From Sporothrix humicola (Eukaryota > Ascomycota > Sordariomycetes > Ophiostomatales > Ophiostomataceae), in NCBI GenBank assembly GCA_021396245.1, contig WNYE01000081.1, positions 124,001 through 188,000 on the forward strand: DNA of 64,000 nucleotides, given 5' to 3'. Position 1 is the first letter of the stretch. Each line of letters begins with the position of its first letter. A program made the position numbers and the translations under genes. Under the pieces are notes generated by a model. That model ran no database searches and was not told where the DNA came from. It saw only the letters and a list, made by a program, of their open reading frames with translations. Shown piece after piece: positions 32,677 to 43,247 of this stretch.

Positions 32677-33858
32677 TTATGCCAGAGTCGGGGGGGTCCA
32701 GTCGACCCACGAGCTCATGTCGACCGTCGCGGACGACTTCTCGATAGCGCCGGGGGCGTCGCCCGTGCCGAGCAAGAAGTGGTTGATGTACGTCGTCAGG
32801 TCGGCCTGCTGCGAGCTGGGGAACATGCAGTGCGAGTGGCCGCCGACGAGCGAGAAGCCCATGTTGTTGGGGGCGCCGACGCCCTTGTAGATGAGGCGGC
32901 CAGCCTTCATGCAGCCGGTGGTCGAGACGGGGCCGAGCCAGTCAATGTCGTTCTCAATGACGAACAGACCGCGGGGTGCAGCAAGGGCAGCCAGCATGTG
33001 GTGGTCCTCGGGCATGGTGCTGGTCTTGGACGTGTAGCTGTTCAGGTTCTTGGAGAACCAGACGTTCTCGCCGACAATCTCGCCGGCGGTCTGGATGTTC
33101 TTGCCGGCGCTCTTTTGCGAGTCCGAGATACGCCAGCAGGCGGCGCCGCCGGAGCCCGACTCCTGGGGCAGCGTCAGGGCGATGCGGTCGTTGAGCGCAC
33201 CAACGATGAACGCGCCCTTGCCGTTGCGCGAGCAGCCCGTGACACCGAGCTTGGTCACATCAATACCCGATGTGTCCTTGACCTGCTCGAGCGCATCGAT
33301 CAGGCGGCCCACACCCCACGCCCACGCCGTCAGCGCACCGGCGCTGTGGCTCGCGCCAAAGAGCGTGTAGAACTTGCCCTGGCCGCGCGACGAGCCCGAC
33401 GCCTGCGACGCGAAACCGTCATTGTCAAAGTTGATGGTGCCCACGGTGCCGGGGATCGGCAGCGAGGAGCCGCCAATCGTGATGATGGCGGCGCCTGTCG
33501 AGCCCTTTTTGATGTTGGTCGTGAACGACACCGACTTGCTGCCGACCGTAATGTCGACTTTCAGGGAAGAACCCGTCAGGGTACCCTTGACGCTGTCCGG
33601 TGGGCCCGGGAAGTCACCGAGCTCGTACTGCTGCAGGGCCTTGCTGATCTCCTGCTGGCGGCACGCCCACTGGTCCTTGGTGGTGACCTTGTCGCCGTTG
33701 GCCATGGTGAAGGGGTCGGGCAGCTTGGCGTTGGAGACGGCCGCGATGGAGGCGGGGACGGTGCAGGCCTGCTGGGCGCGGCCAAAGATCTCGGTGGCCG
33801 GCAGGGCCATGGCCGAGCCGGCGAGGAGGAGGGCGTTGACGAGGTGGACCATTGTCAC
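32677..33858 (-). CDS. 4-O-methyl-glucuronoyl methylesterase, CE15
   Basis: Single exon of 393 aa; either of two close ATGs (MTMVHL or MVHL) may start it. Residues ~1-20 form a secretion signal (MVHLVNALLLAGSAMA). The CE15 hallmark GCSRNGKGAFIVGAL carries the nucleophile Ser210; LPQESGSGGAACWRISD holds the catalytic acid (Glu) and a disulfide Cys; and GHSHCMFP near the end supplies the catalytic His. The enzyme is secreted and cleaves ester links between lignin alcohols and 4-O-methyl-glucuronate on xylan. There is no carbohydrate-binding module. Length is normal for catalytic-domain-only members. It lies near an AA9 LPMO gene, which fits a plant-biomass role. Confidence 0.93.
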   Translation of the reverse strand: MTMVHLVNALLLAGSAMALPATEIFGRAQQACTVPASIAAVSNAKLPDPFTMANGDKVTTKDQWACRQQEISKALQQYELGDFPGPPDSVKGTLTGSSLKVDITVGSKSVSFTTNIKKGSTGAAIITIGGSSLPIPGTVGTINFDNDGFASQASGSSRGQGKFYTLFGASHSAGALTAWAWGVGRLIDALEQVKDTSGIDVTKLGVTGCSRNGKGAFIVGALNDRIALTLPQESGSGGAACWRISDSQKSAGKNIQTAGEIVGENVWFSKNLNSYTSKTSTMPEDHHMLAALAAPRGLFVIENDIDWLGPVSTTGCMKAGRLIYKGVGAPNNMGFSLVGGHSHCMFPSSQQADLTTYINHFLLGTGDAPGAIEKSSATVDMSSWVDWTPPTLA

Positions 33859-36270
33859 GGTGCATAGCAGGCAGAAGGACTACTAGTGAGGGATGAAAAC
33901 AAAAGAATGAAGGAGGGACAAAAGAGTGATCGACGTCCGTGCAAAAGGAGGCTCGTCGGGAGAAGAGAAGGGAAAGGGGAGGCGGAAAAAGAGGAGAGCA
34001 GAAGAGACAGAAAATGCAGAGGCGACAGTCTATATATTCGGGAGATGTGGGAGGAACGCCAATGATGGTATTGAGTCGACATTAAGAGTACGACAGCAGG
34101 AACAGGAACAAGGCACAGAACACGGATACAGATGAATACTAGAGGGAGCTACGGAATACTACAGACTCAACCAAAGAGAGTAATGCTCGTGGCGCCAGGA
34201 ACGGGATGACTGGCCGATTACCCCTGATGGAAGAAAGGGGATATGGAAGAGGAAGGAAAAAGAGAAAGAAAATGGAATAAAGAGAGAACCACGCGGAGGA
34301 AACATGACGGTAGGGATTGCTATGGAGATTGGCCACTATCAGATTATTGTCGATATGAGGATATTGGCCGTCTCCGACTGATGGGAAAGCAGTTTGCGGA
34401 TGATATGAAGCGGATGGGAAGGATATGGGTGGGCAATGGTATCTGGCTGTCCGTGTTTATGAGATCGTCCTACGTCTATTTACAATGGTCCTTCTTGGAG
34501 TTTTGGTTGAATTTTTGGACGTATTGTCGACATCACCATACCTATATCCTCGTGTATTTTCACTTTTCATTTCATCTCATCTCGTCAAAGTTCTGATTTG
34601 TCTTTATTTGTCTTGGCCGGCTGCCGACAATGCCGATTCCCCACGAACTGGTCTGTCGTCGTGGATGCACAATGATCGACGAGACGTCATTGTTTCTGTT
34701 GAGCGTTCTGTGATATGGTTTCTCCTTCTTCCCCTCTCGGTTGCTCGGTCTCGTTGATCTTGAGAAATATCTGGGTAGCAGAAGTAAACAAGAACTTCTT
34801 TTAATCCACCAGTCAGCTCCCCTCAATCCTCACCCTTCTTCCTTGGCACTTTATCCTCCGGAATGGGAACTGGAGACGACTCGTATGCTATTAGCGGGGA
34901 GATGGTGGGAAGGTGGGAGGTTAAAGAAGAAAACATGTTGTGTCCTTGGCATAAACGGCAAACATAGTGTTGAGGGACAGCACTATGGCTATTCTGCCTC
35001 ATGGAAAGACATATGCACAGAAAGTGCAGTAGAAGAGCAGTTCGCGGCTATTATTGTCTGCCCACATCTGGGAGCGGAGGCAACATCCGATTGGAGAAGA
35101 ACAGGAAGAATACCCCATTTCCCCAGATCCCGTCTTGACCATTGCCGGTGGCGGGGAGACGACAGTCGCTTGATGTAAGTGAGAAAATCTCAACACGAGT
35201 GAAGGATTTTTGTTTATGAAAATATGGGCGGGATTCCTATTATTTTACTTTATTTTCTTGTAATGCTGACAAGCGCTGGTGGTATTCTTGTCAAGAGTGA
35301 AGACTAAAAGGGGCGAAAGTAAACAAACTGGCCCTGAGGGTAGACGAGGACAGAAAATTTCAAAATACCATCGGGATAGCCTTAGTTAACTGGAGACCGT
35401 AGACAATTTTTGTTCTCGTGCCTGATGGACCTTACAAAGGACGAAGTGCGTTGTTTGTACTTGGCATTGTTGTATTTAACCGGCAGAGTTGAGACTTTGG
35501 CCAAGATCTACAGTGGAGGCGGATAAAAGCAGATCTGGTGACGATACATGTTCGTACGCCGGAATGGGAGACATTTGGCCATTCCCTTTAAACCTGACAT
35601 GTGCTGCTGCGAGAAACTCTTGCAAAGCTTCAACGTTTGACTTTGTTGATATGATTTCGATGATGTGTGGCAATTTCCTGACTTCATTTACGGAAATCGG
35701 CACTCCAGGCCCCCTCTTGCATCCACTGGTAACGCTGGGAATTTTAGGAGAAAAGGAGGAAAGGAGAAATGAAGCTGGAACTACAAGGATACCACATGGA
35801 GGCAAGAGTAAAGTAAAATATTCCGTGAAGGACTTCATTTAATTGACGAATGCTTTGCTATGAGCTCTCTCGCCATATATCGGGCCCGGTATAGGTTAAT
35901 CTATTTGTCTGGCACGTTGCCACATACAGAGTCTGAAAGCGGATGGTGTGCCGTGTATTGTCTATACATCCTCCGCATTTTGTTATTGTCGTGCTGCTAG
36001 TGTTGGCTGACTCTCATACTGGTCTCCTTATGGGCAATCTTGACAAGCGGACGCCACAGCGCCGCACTTTGTATGTGTGACTTCCGTGGCCATGCTGTGT
36101 TCTATCTCCATGAGCTTTGAGGACACACTCTCTGAGCCTTACATGCCATCCTGAGTCTGGTATTGTGGCGCGTCTTGAAGAGTTCTTTTGATTTTGAAAG
36201 TTCTTGGCAACCGAGAGCTCCTCCATCTTGCATCACCACACTCGAGGTCCTTCACCCACCAACGACCAAG
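33859..36270. other. Divergent intergenic region (~2.4 kb)
   Basis: It lies between the 5' ends of the CE15 gene (-) and the AA9 gene (+), so it is probably a regulatory region for both. It contains purine-rich stretches near 33950-34010 and 34230-34290. Two antisense ORFs of ~120 codons overlap at 35476-35842 but neither has a recognisable feature. No repeat or RNA gene was seen. Confidence 0.5.
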
Positions 36271-37231
36271 ATGTATGTCCTCACACTAAGTCTGCTCGGC
36301 CTTCTGACAGCCCCCCTCGTGTCGGCCCACGGCGGCCTCGCCAACTACACCGTCGGCGACCCGCCTGTCTGGTACCGCGGCTACGACCCGGACGAGAACG
36401 CCACCGAACAGGACGACCAGCCGTGGATGGTGCAGCGCAAGTGGGCGTCCATTGACCCAATCTTCAGCGCCGACGACCCGTTCCTGGCGTGCAACAAGCC
36501 CGGCACGCCCGGCCCGGCCTACATCCCGGTGAAAGCAGGAGAAAATTTGACGGCCGTCTACTGGTACTGGCTGCACCCGGTGGGGCCTATGTCGGCGTGG
36601 CTCGCCGCCTGCCCGCCTTTGAGCGAAGGAGGCTGCGTCAGTGTCGACGTCAACAAGCTCGACTGGTTCAAGATCTGGGAGGCCGGGCTGATCGAGGGGA
36701 CGGGCAACCTGGCCGAGGGCATCTGGTACCAAAAGGCGTTTCAAAACTGGGACGGGTCGCCGGACCTGTGGCCGGTGACCATCCCGGCCACCTTGAAGAG
36801 CGGGCTGTACGTCGTGCGCCACGAGATTGTGAGCATCCACATTGAGAACCGGCCGCAGTTCTACCCCGAGTGCGCGCACTTGAACGTCACGGGCGGCGGG
36901 ACGCAGCTGCCGCCGACGTCGTTTTACAAAAAGTTTCCCGGGGCGTACAGTGTTGATGGTAAGTCACGGTGTGTAGCAGGTAGATGTTTCGACCCCACAC
37001 TAACAATCAGATCCCTCGCTCAAAATCGACATTTACTCGGACACGATGCGCAAGACATATGTAAGTTAAGTCTCCACGACGATAGAAGATTTGAACATAG
37101 CTAACAAACAGAACTACACCATTCCCGGTGGGCCAGTATGGACAGGGTGAGTACGTCCACATCAAATCATATTATTGAGTCATTGCTAACAAGACAGACC
37201 ACCGGTCGACAAGTACTGCCTGGGTTGTTGA
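36271..37231 (+). CDS. Lytic polysaccharide monooxygenase, AA9
   Basis: Four exons, 36271-36958, 37011-37060, 37112-37146 and 37198-37231, encode 268 aa. A 19-residue signal (MYVLTLSLLGLLTAPLVSA) is followed directly by His20, the N-terminal copper ligand of AA9 enzymes (HGGLANYTVG). The second copper His is His102 in WLHPVGPMSAWLA, and the axial Tyr198 lies in PQFYPECAHLNV, with the partner Gln196. The spliced tail (DIYSDTMRKTYN, YTIPGGPVWTG) matches AA9 C-termini. It would oxidatively cleave cellulose or related glucans outside the cell. The three 3' exons are very small (50, 35 and 34 nt). The tail ends CLGC; no CBM1 follows. Confidence 0.92.
36959..37197 (+). other. Three introns in the AA9 gene
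   Basis: Introns are 36959-37010 (52 nt), 37061-37111 (51 nt) and 37147-37197 (51 nt). Donors are GTAAGT, GTAAGT and GTGAGT; each has an upstream CTAAC branch sequence and ends AG. Removing all three keeps a single frame through to TGA 37229-37231, and the resulting tail fits AA9 enzymes. They are at the short end for this window. Confidence 0.85.
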
Positions 37232-37294
37232 GTAAAGTAAATAAAATAAAATAAAAGCCATGAACTATCCAATCACTTTCATAAAGTACCGGTG

Positions 37295-40200
37295 TTAGTC
37301 GTCAATCTCCCCTACGAGCCGTGCAAACACGCCGTCTCGTCCTTGCGCCAGCAGTGCTCCGTACGACCCGTTGGCCACCACGGCGCCGTCCTGCACCACC
37401 AGCAGCCGGTCGCACAGCTGCATCATGGCCTTGCTGTGCGTAGCCACCACGATCGAGGAGGCCTGCGAGTGGCGGTAGCTCAGTTTCAAGACGTGCAGGG
37501 TGTGCCGGATGGCTTCGGCCGAGGATGCGTCGAGGGCACTGGTCGGTTCGTCGAGCACCAAAAGCTGGGGGCGTCTTAGTAAAGCACGGGCGATGCATAC
37601 TCTTTGCGCCTGGCCGCTTGACAATGACGAAAGGCCGGACGCAGACGGGGCGGATGTGTCACCCGTCGATTCTGACGCCGCCTTTGCCGCCGTGGACGTA
37701 GATGACGCACCCACGTTGGTATCGTACCCCTCTGGTAGCGACGCAACAAACGCGTCGATCCCCGCCGCCCGGCCGGCCTGCTCCATCCTCACAGTGCGCG
37801 CCGCCATGGGCCAGATCGTCGCCCTTTCTTCCTCCGACACGGGCTCCTCCTCCAGCCCGTAGGTAATGTTGTGCCGCAGCGTCGCGGGAAACAGGTATGG
37901 CTGCTGCGGGACGTAGGCCATGCGTGCCCTCAGCGCCTTGGTGTCGATCTGGTCGGCCGGCCGGCCTGCAAACGACAGCCTGCTTCCCGTGCCGTTGAGT
38001 TCACCCTCGTCGGCATAGAGGCGCAGAAGAAGCGAGAGGACAGTCGACTTTCCCCCGCCCGAGGCGCCAACGATGCCGACAAGCTCGCCGGGGTTGATCT
38101 GAAGGGACAGGTTGCGGAGGACGGTCGTGTCGCCGGTTCTTGTCGGTAGGCCAGCACTCGATGGCGGCGCATACTTGAACACGAGCTGGTCCATCCTGAT
38201 GGGGAAGAGGGTGCTGGGGAGGACGACCGAGTCGCCGCGCTTGTGCTCGTGGCCGGCGTCCAAGGGTAGCCTGGAAAACTCGAGCATCTGCGCGGCGACT
38301 GTCTTGGAGGCGGCAATCTGTGGCACGTTCCCCAAGAGGGCGGCAGCAGTGCCGATACTGAACAACAAGAGGTTGACCACCTGGATGAGACTGTTGACCG
38401 ACGACGGTGTACTGAGCAGAGTGGTTCCGTAGTAGAACACCAAGGCGACTAGCCAGTTGGGCAGCGCCTGGTTGATGCCGTAGAGGACGCCGGTGCGCCA
38501 TGCCCGGCCGAGGCCCGACTTGAATGCGGCAGCCGTTGTTTCCTTGAGAGGGCCATTGGTAAAGTACTCTTCGAGAGTCAGGGCGCGCACAACACGAATG
38601 TGCGGGAACACCTGCGAAAAGACGGCACTGACGCGCTCGGCGGCGCGGTTGGCGTGGGCTTCCCAGGTATTGCTGACACGGGTTGCGAGACGGGTGGCTG
38701 CCAGGACGACAATGGGGCCGGCGGCGAGCACGACGAGTGTCAACTTCCACGCGACGGCGAGTGCCCACACGACGGACACCAAGACCATGCCTGCGGCCAT
38801 CAGGAGGATCGGAACGAAAACAGAGACCAGCTTGCGCATTTCCTCGCCGCCGCGGTCAAGACACTCGACGGCCGCTGCAGGGGTAGCGGGGAAGGAGATC
38901 TTGGGTTGGCGGAGAAGTCTTGTGAATGCTTCCGTTCGGAGTTGGTTGACCCACGCGAGACCGACTCTTTCTGCCAGGTAGAACGAGGCAAAGACGGCTG
39001 CACCATCGACGACGGACAAGCCCACCAAGACCAAGGCCCACGGCCGGCCGACACTTTGCGGGTTTGTACCGGCTGGGACCCAGAATGCCTGCAGCATGCG
39101 TGCAAAGGCAAACGAGAAAGCCGGGTTGCAGATGGCGACAATCAGACAGGCCAAACAGCCAAACACTAGGTCGAGGCGGCCGGCGCGGTCGAGGGAGGGC
39201 CAGACGGTAGCCAGGACAGAGCGGAGAGGAGGCAGCCCCTCTTCAGCGGGCACAATCTCGGCTTCGGCCGGCGGCATGTTCTCGACCGTGGCCACTCTCC
39301 GGATGCGGAGCGGCGAGTTTGGCATGGCGTCGTCACGACGCATGGTCTGCGCTTGGGCACCTCGCTCACACAAAAGGTCGAGGCTATTGCGCTTGTTGGA
39401 GTTGTAGTAGGCGTATTCATCGTCGTCGTGGTACTGGGGCTTGGACTGGAGAATGACCGAAGACCGTGGTGTGGCAGACGTTGATCCAGACTGAAGCTGA
39501 ATGTTGAGCTGGGCTGACGTGCGTGAAGTCCTCCTGCTGTAGCTCGGGTAGGCATTGAGCATGATGGACTGGCGGTGCTGGTTGTAGGCGAGGGGGGCAG
39601 AGAAGATAGATGTACGGCGGAAGAGACCTGTCGTCTCAGTTGATGTCCGGCGGGAAGGCATGATTTCTTCGTCGTCGTCGTCAATGTCATTATTGTAGCC
39701 AATCTTTGTCACGGGACTCAGACAGGTGTCGGCAGCGCCGTCGATCCTGGCCGACTGTAGCAGAGTCTGCATGGCCCCGCCCTGCTTTGTCCGCAGCCAC
39801 CCAAATGCGCCCTCTTGGACGAGTCGGCCCTTGTCCATGACATAGACATAGTCTTCTTGTGAAATCTGGCTCATGTCGTGTGTAATAATAATTGTGGTCT
39901 TGCCGTGCCGCCAGGTGCGCACAGCGTCCAGCACCATTTGCGCGCTCTTGGGGTCGAGGCCGCTGGTGGTCTCGTCCAGCACAAGAACGGCCGGGTTGCG
40001 GATCTTGGCGCGGGCCAGGGCGAGTCTCTGTTTCTGTCCGCCACTGAGGGCAGGACCAGACGGACCGCCCATGACCGTGTCCAAGCCTTGGGGGAGGTTG
40101 GCGACGGTTGACTGCAGGAGGGCGGTCTCGCAGGCGGTCTTGATGCTGTCGCGAGTTACCGAGGTGGCAGACCGCGATCCACCACCCAAGGCGACATTCC

Positions 40201-41968
40201 ATGCAAACGTGCCGTGGAAGACGGTGCTGGCCTGTTGGAGGAGGGCCATGTTCTCACGCAGCCAGGTGCGGTCAAGACGGCCGGCGGGGACGTCGTCGAT
40301 CAGCACCCGGCCAGACGTCGGAGCGTAAAACTGCACCAGCAGATCGGCAATGGTGCTCTTGCCAGAGCCGCTACGGCCGACGACAAACGAGACCTGACCG
40401 GGCGGGAAGGCCATGCTGCAGCTGTCCAGAACAATTTTGGAGGGGTTGGATGGGTAGGCAAAGCTGACCTTGTCGAGCACAATATCGCGGGGAGCTTGGA
40501 CGGGGAGGAGGCTGACATTCTTGTTCTTCTCGAGAGGAGCATCGTCGCCAATCATTTCTTCAAGTGCCTTGCCGGCCACGGTGCCTTTGAGGACGGTCAC
40601 CCACTGTGTGCCTAGTGACTCGAGCGACTGGAAGGCGATGAGCACGGCGTAGAACGCCGTGAGAACATTGCCAGGCGTGGTCGACCCTTTAGTCACCAAA
40701 GTCAGGCCGAACCAGAAGCCAATCACAAATAGATTGATCATCCACACTTTGATGTAGCCCATTTGCGCGCTCGACGACAGCGCCTGGCGCGCCCAGTGGA
40801 CCGCCGCCGCCCGGATGGTGCCGACGTACTGCCACAGCTCCGTGTCGTAGCCGCCGTAGACTTTGACGAGGTCGATGCCCGTCAAGGCGGCAGAGGCGTG
40901 TTGGGCAGCGCTGTTCAGAGAGTCTCGTTGCCTTTCGGTGGCCGGCGTCATCCCGCGACCCAGCAACTGCAAGGCAATGACCGACACCGGGACGGTCGCC
41001 AGCAGCACGAGCGTCAGCTGCCACGATTTGACAAAGGCGACGGCCAGACAGGCCACGCACACAAACGCATCGCTCACAATGTAGCCGAGCAGCTGCGACG
41101 TCGCGGCCTGCAGGTCGCGGATCTGGGTGTACTGCTCGGTCATAAGGGAGGCCATGCCGCCGCCGCGGGTGTCGAACCAGGCCATTTCTTTGGCGAGGAG
41201 GGCGGAAAACAGCCGGAGACGGACAGTGCGTGCGCGCGCTTCGCCGTGGATGATCCACAGGCCCATGAGCAGGGATGCACAGACGGCCATGGCGATGCCG
41301 AGGACGGTGAGCCAGAGGCACCACTTGCCGACTTCTCTGAGAGTGTCGTGGGATGAGAAAGTGCCGCTGCCGTAGTCACTGATAATCTGGAAGATTTGAC
41401 CAAGCAGGAGAGCGTAAGCAGTTTTGGCGGCAGCGACGGCGGCGGAAGCGGCTGTTGCGAGACAGGCAATCACAATATCCTGGCGGGTATGAGCGACAAA
41501 CAGGTGACCAAGGCCGGCCGTCTTTTCTTTCTCGGCCTTTTCATTCTTTTGTTTCTTTTCTTTCTCCTGCTTCTTCCCATTTCTCGGTGGCGGCTCCGGA
41601 AAGTCCTCGAAACAGACAGAGAGGTCGCCGTCGAATGAAGTGTGTGGGCTGTATGGACTGTATGGGTTGTAGGGAGTGTATGGCCGTGGTGGTGGCGGTC
41701 CACTGCTCGTCGGCGACATCCGCTGCTGCCGCCGGAGCGGAGACTCCACATTGACGATCCGCGGCTTCTCGTCGACGTCCTGGATACGGACAGACCGGAC
41801 GGTTGCTGGTGATGGCGGCTCTAGCATTGGGTACGAGATGCTGTCCTTTCGGATGCTGCTTTTACTCGTGTTGCGGCGGTGGCCGTTGCCACTGCTGTGA
41901 CCATAGGTACTGTTGCTGCTGCTGCCAATTGTCGACAGCGACAGCATCGAGAATCGTTCGTTCTTCAT
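37295..41968 (-). CDS. STE6: Full-size ABC-B transporter, Ste6 (a-pheromone exporter) type
   Basis: An uninterrupted ORF of 1557 aa with TMD1-NBD1-TMD2-NBD2 order. The N-terminal ~150 residues are Ser/Pro-rich and cytosolic. NBD1 (~500-720): Walker A GRSGSGKS (~533), signature LSGGQKQR (~641), Walker B VLVLDE and H-loop IIITHD. NBD2 (~1270-1540): Walker A GASGGGKS (~1301), signature altered to LSSGQAQR (~1448), and Walker B LLVLDEPTSALD. TMD1 blocks such as ATSQLLGYIVSDAF and MGYIKVWMINLFVIGFWFG resemble filamentous-ascomycete Ste6 proteins; the inter-domain linker (~770-950) is Ser/Arg-rich. It would export the farnesylated a-factor or similar hydrophobic peptides. A multidrug role cannot be excluded. 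It converges with the LPMO gene at 63 bp. Confidence 0.72.
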   Translation of the reverse strand: MKNERFSMLSLSTIGSSSNSTYGHSSGNGHRRNTSKSSIRKDSISYPMLEPPSPATVRSVRIQDVDEKPRIVNVESPLRRQQRMSPTSSGPPPPRPYTPYNPYSPYSPHTSFDGDLSVCFEDFPEPPPRNGKKQEKEKKQKNEKAEKEKTAGLGHLFVAHTRQDIVIACLATAASAAVAAAKTAYALLLGQIFQIISDYGSGTFSSHDTLREVGKWCLWLTVLGIAMAVCASLLMGLWIIHGEARARTVRLRLFSALLAKEMAWFDTRGGGMASLMTEQYTQIRDLQAATSQLLGYIVSDAFVCVACLAVAFVKSWQLTLVLLATVPVSVIALQLLGRGMTPATERQRDSLNSAAQHASAALTGIDLVKVYGGYDTELWQYVGTIRAAAVHWARQALSSSAQMGYIKVWMINLFVIGFWFGLTLVTKGSTTPGNVLTAFYAVLIAFQSLESLGTQWVTVLKGTVAGKALEEMIGDDAPLEKNKNVSLLPVQAPRDIVLDKVSFAYPSNPSKIVLDSCSMAFPPGQVSFVVGRSGSGKSTIADLLVQFYAPTSGRVLIDDVPAGRLDRTWLRENMALLQQASTVFHGTFAWNVALGGGSRSATSVTRDSIKTACETALLQSTVANLPQGLDTVMGGPSGPALSGGQKQRLALARAKIRNPAVLVLDETTSGLDPKSAQMVLDAVRTWRHGKTTIIITHDMSQISQEDYVYVMDKGRLVQEGAFGWLRTKQGGAMQTLLQSARIDGAADTCLSPVTKIGYNNDIDDDDEEIMPSRRTSTETTGLFRRTSIFSAPLAYNQHRQSIMLNAYPSYSRRTSRTSAQLNIQLQSGSTSATPRSSVILQSKPQYHDDDEYAYYNSNKRNSLDLLCERGAQAQTMRRDDAMPNSPLRIRRVATVENMPPAEAEIVPAEEGLPPLRSVLATVWPSLDRAGRLDLVFGCLACLIVAICNPAFSFAFARMLQAFWVPAGTNPQSVGRPWALVLVGLSVVDGAAVFASFYLAERVGLAWVNQLRTEAFTRLLRQPKISFPATPAAAVECLDRGGEEMRKLVSVFVPILLMAAGMVLVSVVWALAVAWKLTLVVLAAGPIVVLAATRLATRVSNTWEAHANRAAERVSAVFSQVFPHIRVVRALTLEEYFTNGPLKETTAAAFKSGLGRAWRTGVLYGINQALPNWLVALVFYYGTTLLSTPSSVNSLIQVVNLLLFSIGTAAALLGNVPQIAASKTVAAQMLEFSRLPLDAGHEHKRGDSVVLPSTLFPIRMDQLVFKYAPPSSAGLPTRTGDTTVLRNLSLQINPGELVGIVGASGGGKSTVLSLLLRLYADEGELNGTGSRLSFAGRPADQIDTKALRARMAYVPQQPYLFPATLRHNITYGLEEEPVSEEERATIWPMAARTVRMEQAGRAAGIDAFVASLPEGYDTNVGASSTSTAAKAASESTGDTSAPSASGLSSLSSGQAQRVCIARALLRRPQLLVLDEPTSALDASSAEAIRHTLHVLKLSYRHSQASSIVVATHSKAMMQLCDRLLVVQDGAVVANGSYGALLAQGRDGVFARLVGEIDD

Positions 41969-42696
41969 GTTGACGAATGTGTGGTGAAATTCTGGGAGTA
42001 TTGTAGCTCATCCCAATAGAGATGCGATGAAGAGGAAGAAAGAAAGAAAGAGAGAAGACAGCTTCATCTTCCAACTTCCAAAATTCAAGCGCATGGAAAG
42101 GGATGGACAGAAACAGCCATGTCAGTGAATGACTGCTCTCAAGGCTCGAGCTTCCGCCTGAAAGCGTCAAAGGCCATCTTTCGGGCAGCGGGCAGCGGAG
42201 GCCACCAACTGTCCGTGTTGTGGGCTGTTCATACTGTCGACTCTTTCGACTCAAAGGAAGCTTCACGTGGTGGTTGCCGGCGATGCGAGGGAGGAAGCCT
42301 AGGAAAAGCAGGCCTTTGTTTGTTTGCGTGAAAGTAAAAGAGAATGTTTCATGTTGTGTGCAGGTTGTGTTTGTGTTGGTGATGAAAAGGGGTTAGCTCG
42401 GCAGAGGTGTTGGTATTGTCCTGTTTTGGGAAGCTGCCCATTGGTGGTTTTGGTGCAGTTTTGGCCACCCAAATGGCAGGAACAATGCTAAGCGGCGAGG
42501 CCGACAAACTGTCCCACCACGACTCGACAAGGCTGCACGGATTATGGGATGAATTCAATGTCAAAGTCAATCATATTGTATGTCAAATGCAAACTTGATT
42601 AAATGCAAAATGTAGCAACGGGTCTGCGACGTCTGCCGCTAAGACTCTATGTACTGTGGTATCCTCCTCTCTTCTTTCAGCCTCTCTTCTTGTCGC
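41969..42696. other. Intergenic region between the Ste6-type gene and PBDC1-like gene
   Basis: The 5' flank of the transporter gene and the 3' flank of the next gene. It is mixed sequence with a GAAAGAAAGAAAGA tract near 42037-42055. No gene or repeat was recognised. Confidence 0.5.
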
Positions 42697-43247
42697 CTAC
42701 TTCTTCTGCTTGTCGGCCTGCGCCTTCTCGTAGATCCAGTCGTTGAGCCCCTTGCGGTTTCGTGCAATCTCAATGGCATAGAACTGCATGCGCGGCACAA
42801 AGATCGTCTCGTCGCGGCCGTACTCGACATTCGGCGCAATCCGCATCATCGTGCCAAAGTTGTAGTCGTCCACCTTTTTCTCGTACGCCATCATAAAGTT
42901 CCGCCACCGCTCCTTGCCCGTCTTGCTCTTCATCTCGTCCTCGTTGATCGTGGCGGCGGGGTCGAACTCGGGAAAGTCTTTCTGGAGGTGCTCCAAAATC
43001 TCGTCGTCGAGCTTGGTCAGGCGCAGCGTCGAGCCGCGCACGCGCTCCAGGATGGCCCAGTACGTCTCCATGTGCTGGACGGCCTTGACGGCGAACTGCT
43101 TTTCGATCTGGGGTGCGAGGGCGTAGCATTAGCATAAGTTCCTCCTGTGCTCCGCGGTACTCATCTGCCTCTCCGTGGACTTACATCCTCAAAGTTGTCG
43201 GCGTTCTCGGCGTCGAAGCCGGCCGGGACCTGCTGGACCTGCTGCAT
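42697..43247 (-). CDS. PBDC1 / Ypl225w (Chp1)-type eEF1A chaperone
   Basis: Two exons, 43247-43185 and 43107-42697, give 157 aa. Exon 1 encodes MQQVQQVPAGFDAENADNFE, exon 2 begins IEKQFAVKAVQHMETYWAI. The body shows the conserved PBDC1 blocks: HMETYWAILERVRGSTLRLT, then LDDEILEHLQKDFPEFD, and NFGTMMRIAPN. The tail is Lys-rich (KAQADKQKK). The family was first named for a supposed polysaccharide biosynthesis domain; the yeast homologue Ypl225w/Chp1 is now known as a ribosome-associated chaperone dedicated to folding eEF1A. It should be cytosolic. Length fits the family. Confidence 0.87.
43108..43184 (-). other. Intron of the PBDC1-like gene
   Basis: 77 nt, donor GTAAGT at 43184, a GCTAATGCT branch-like sequence, acceptor CCCAG ending at 43108, phase 0. 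Needed to place the MQQVQQ start in frame with IEKQFAVKAVQH. Confidence 0.88.
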
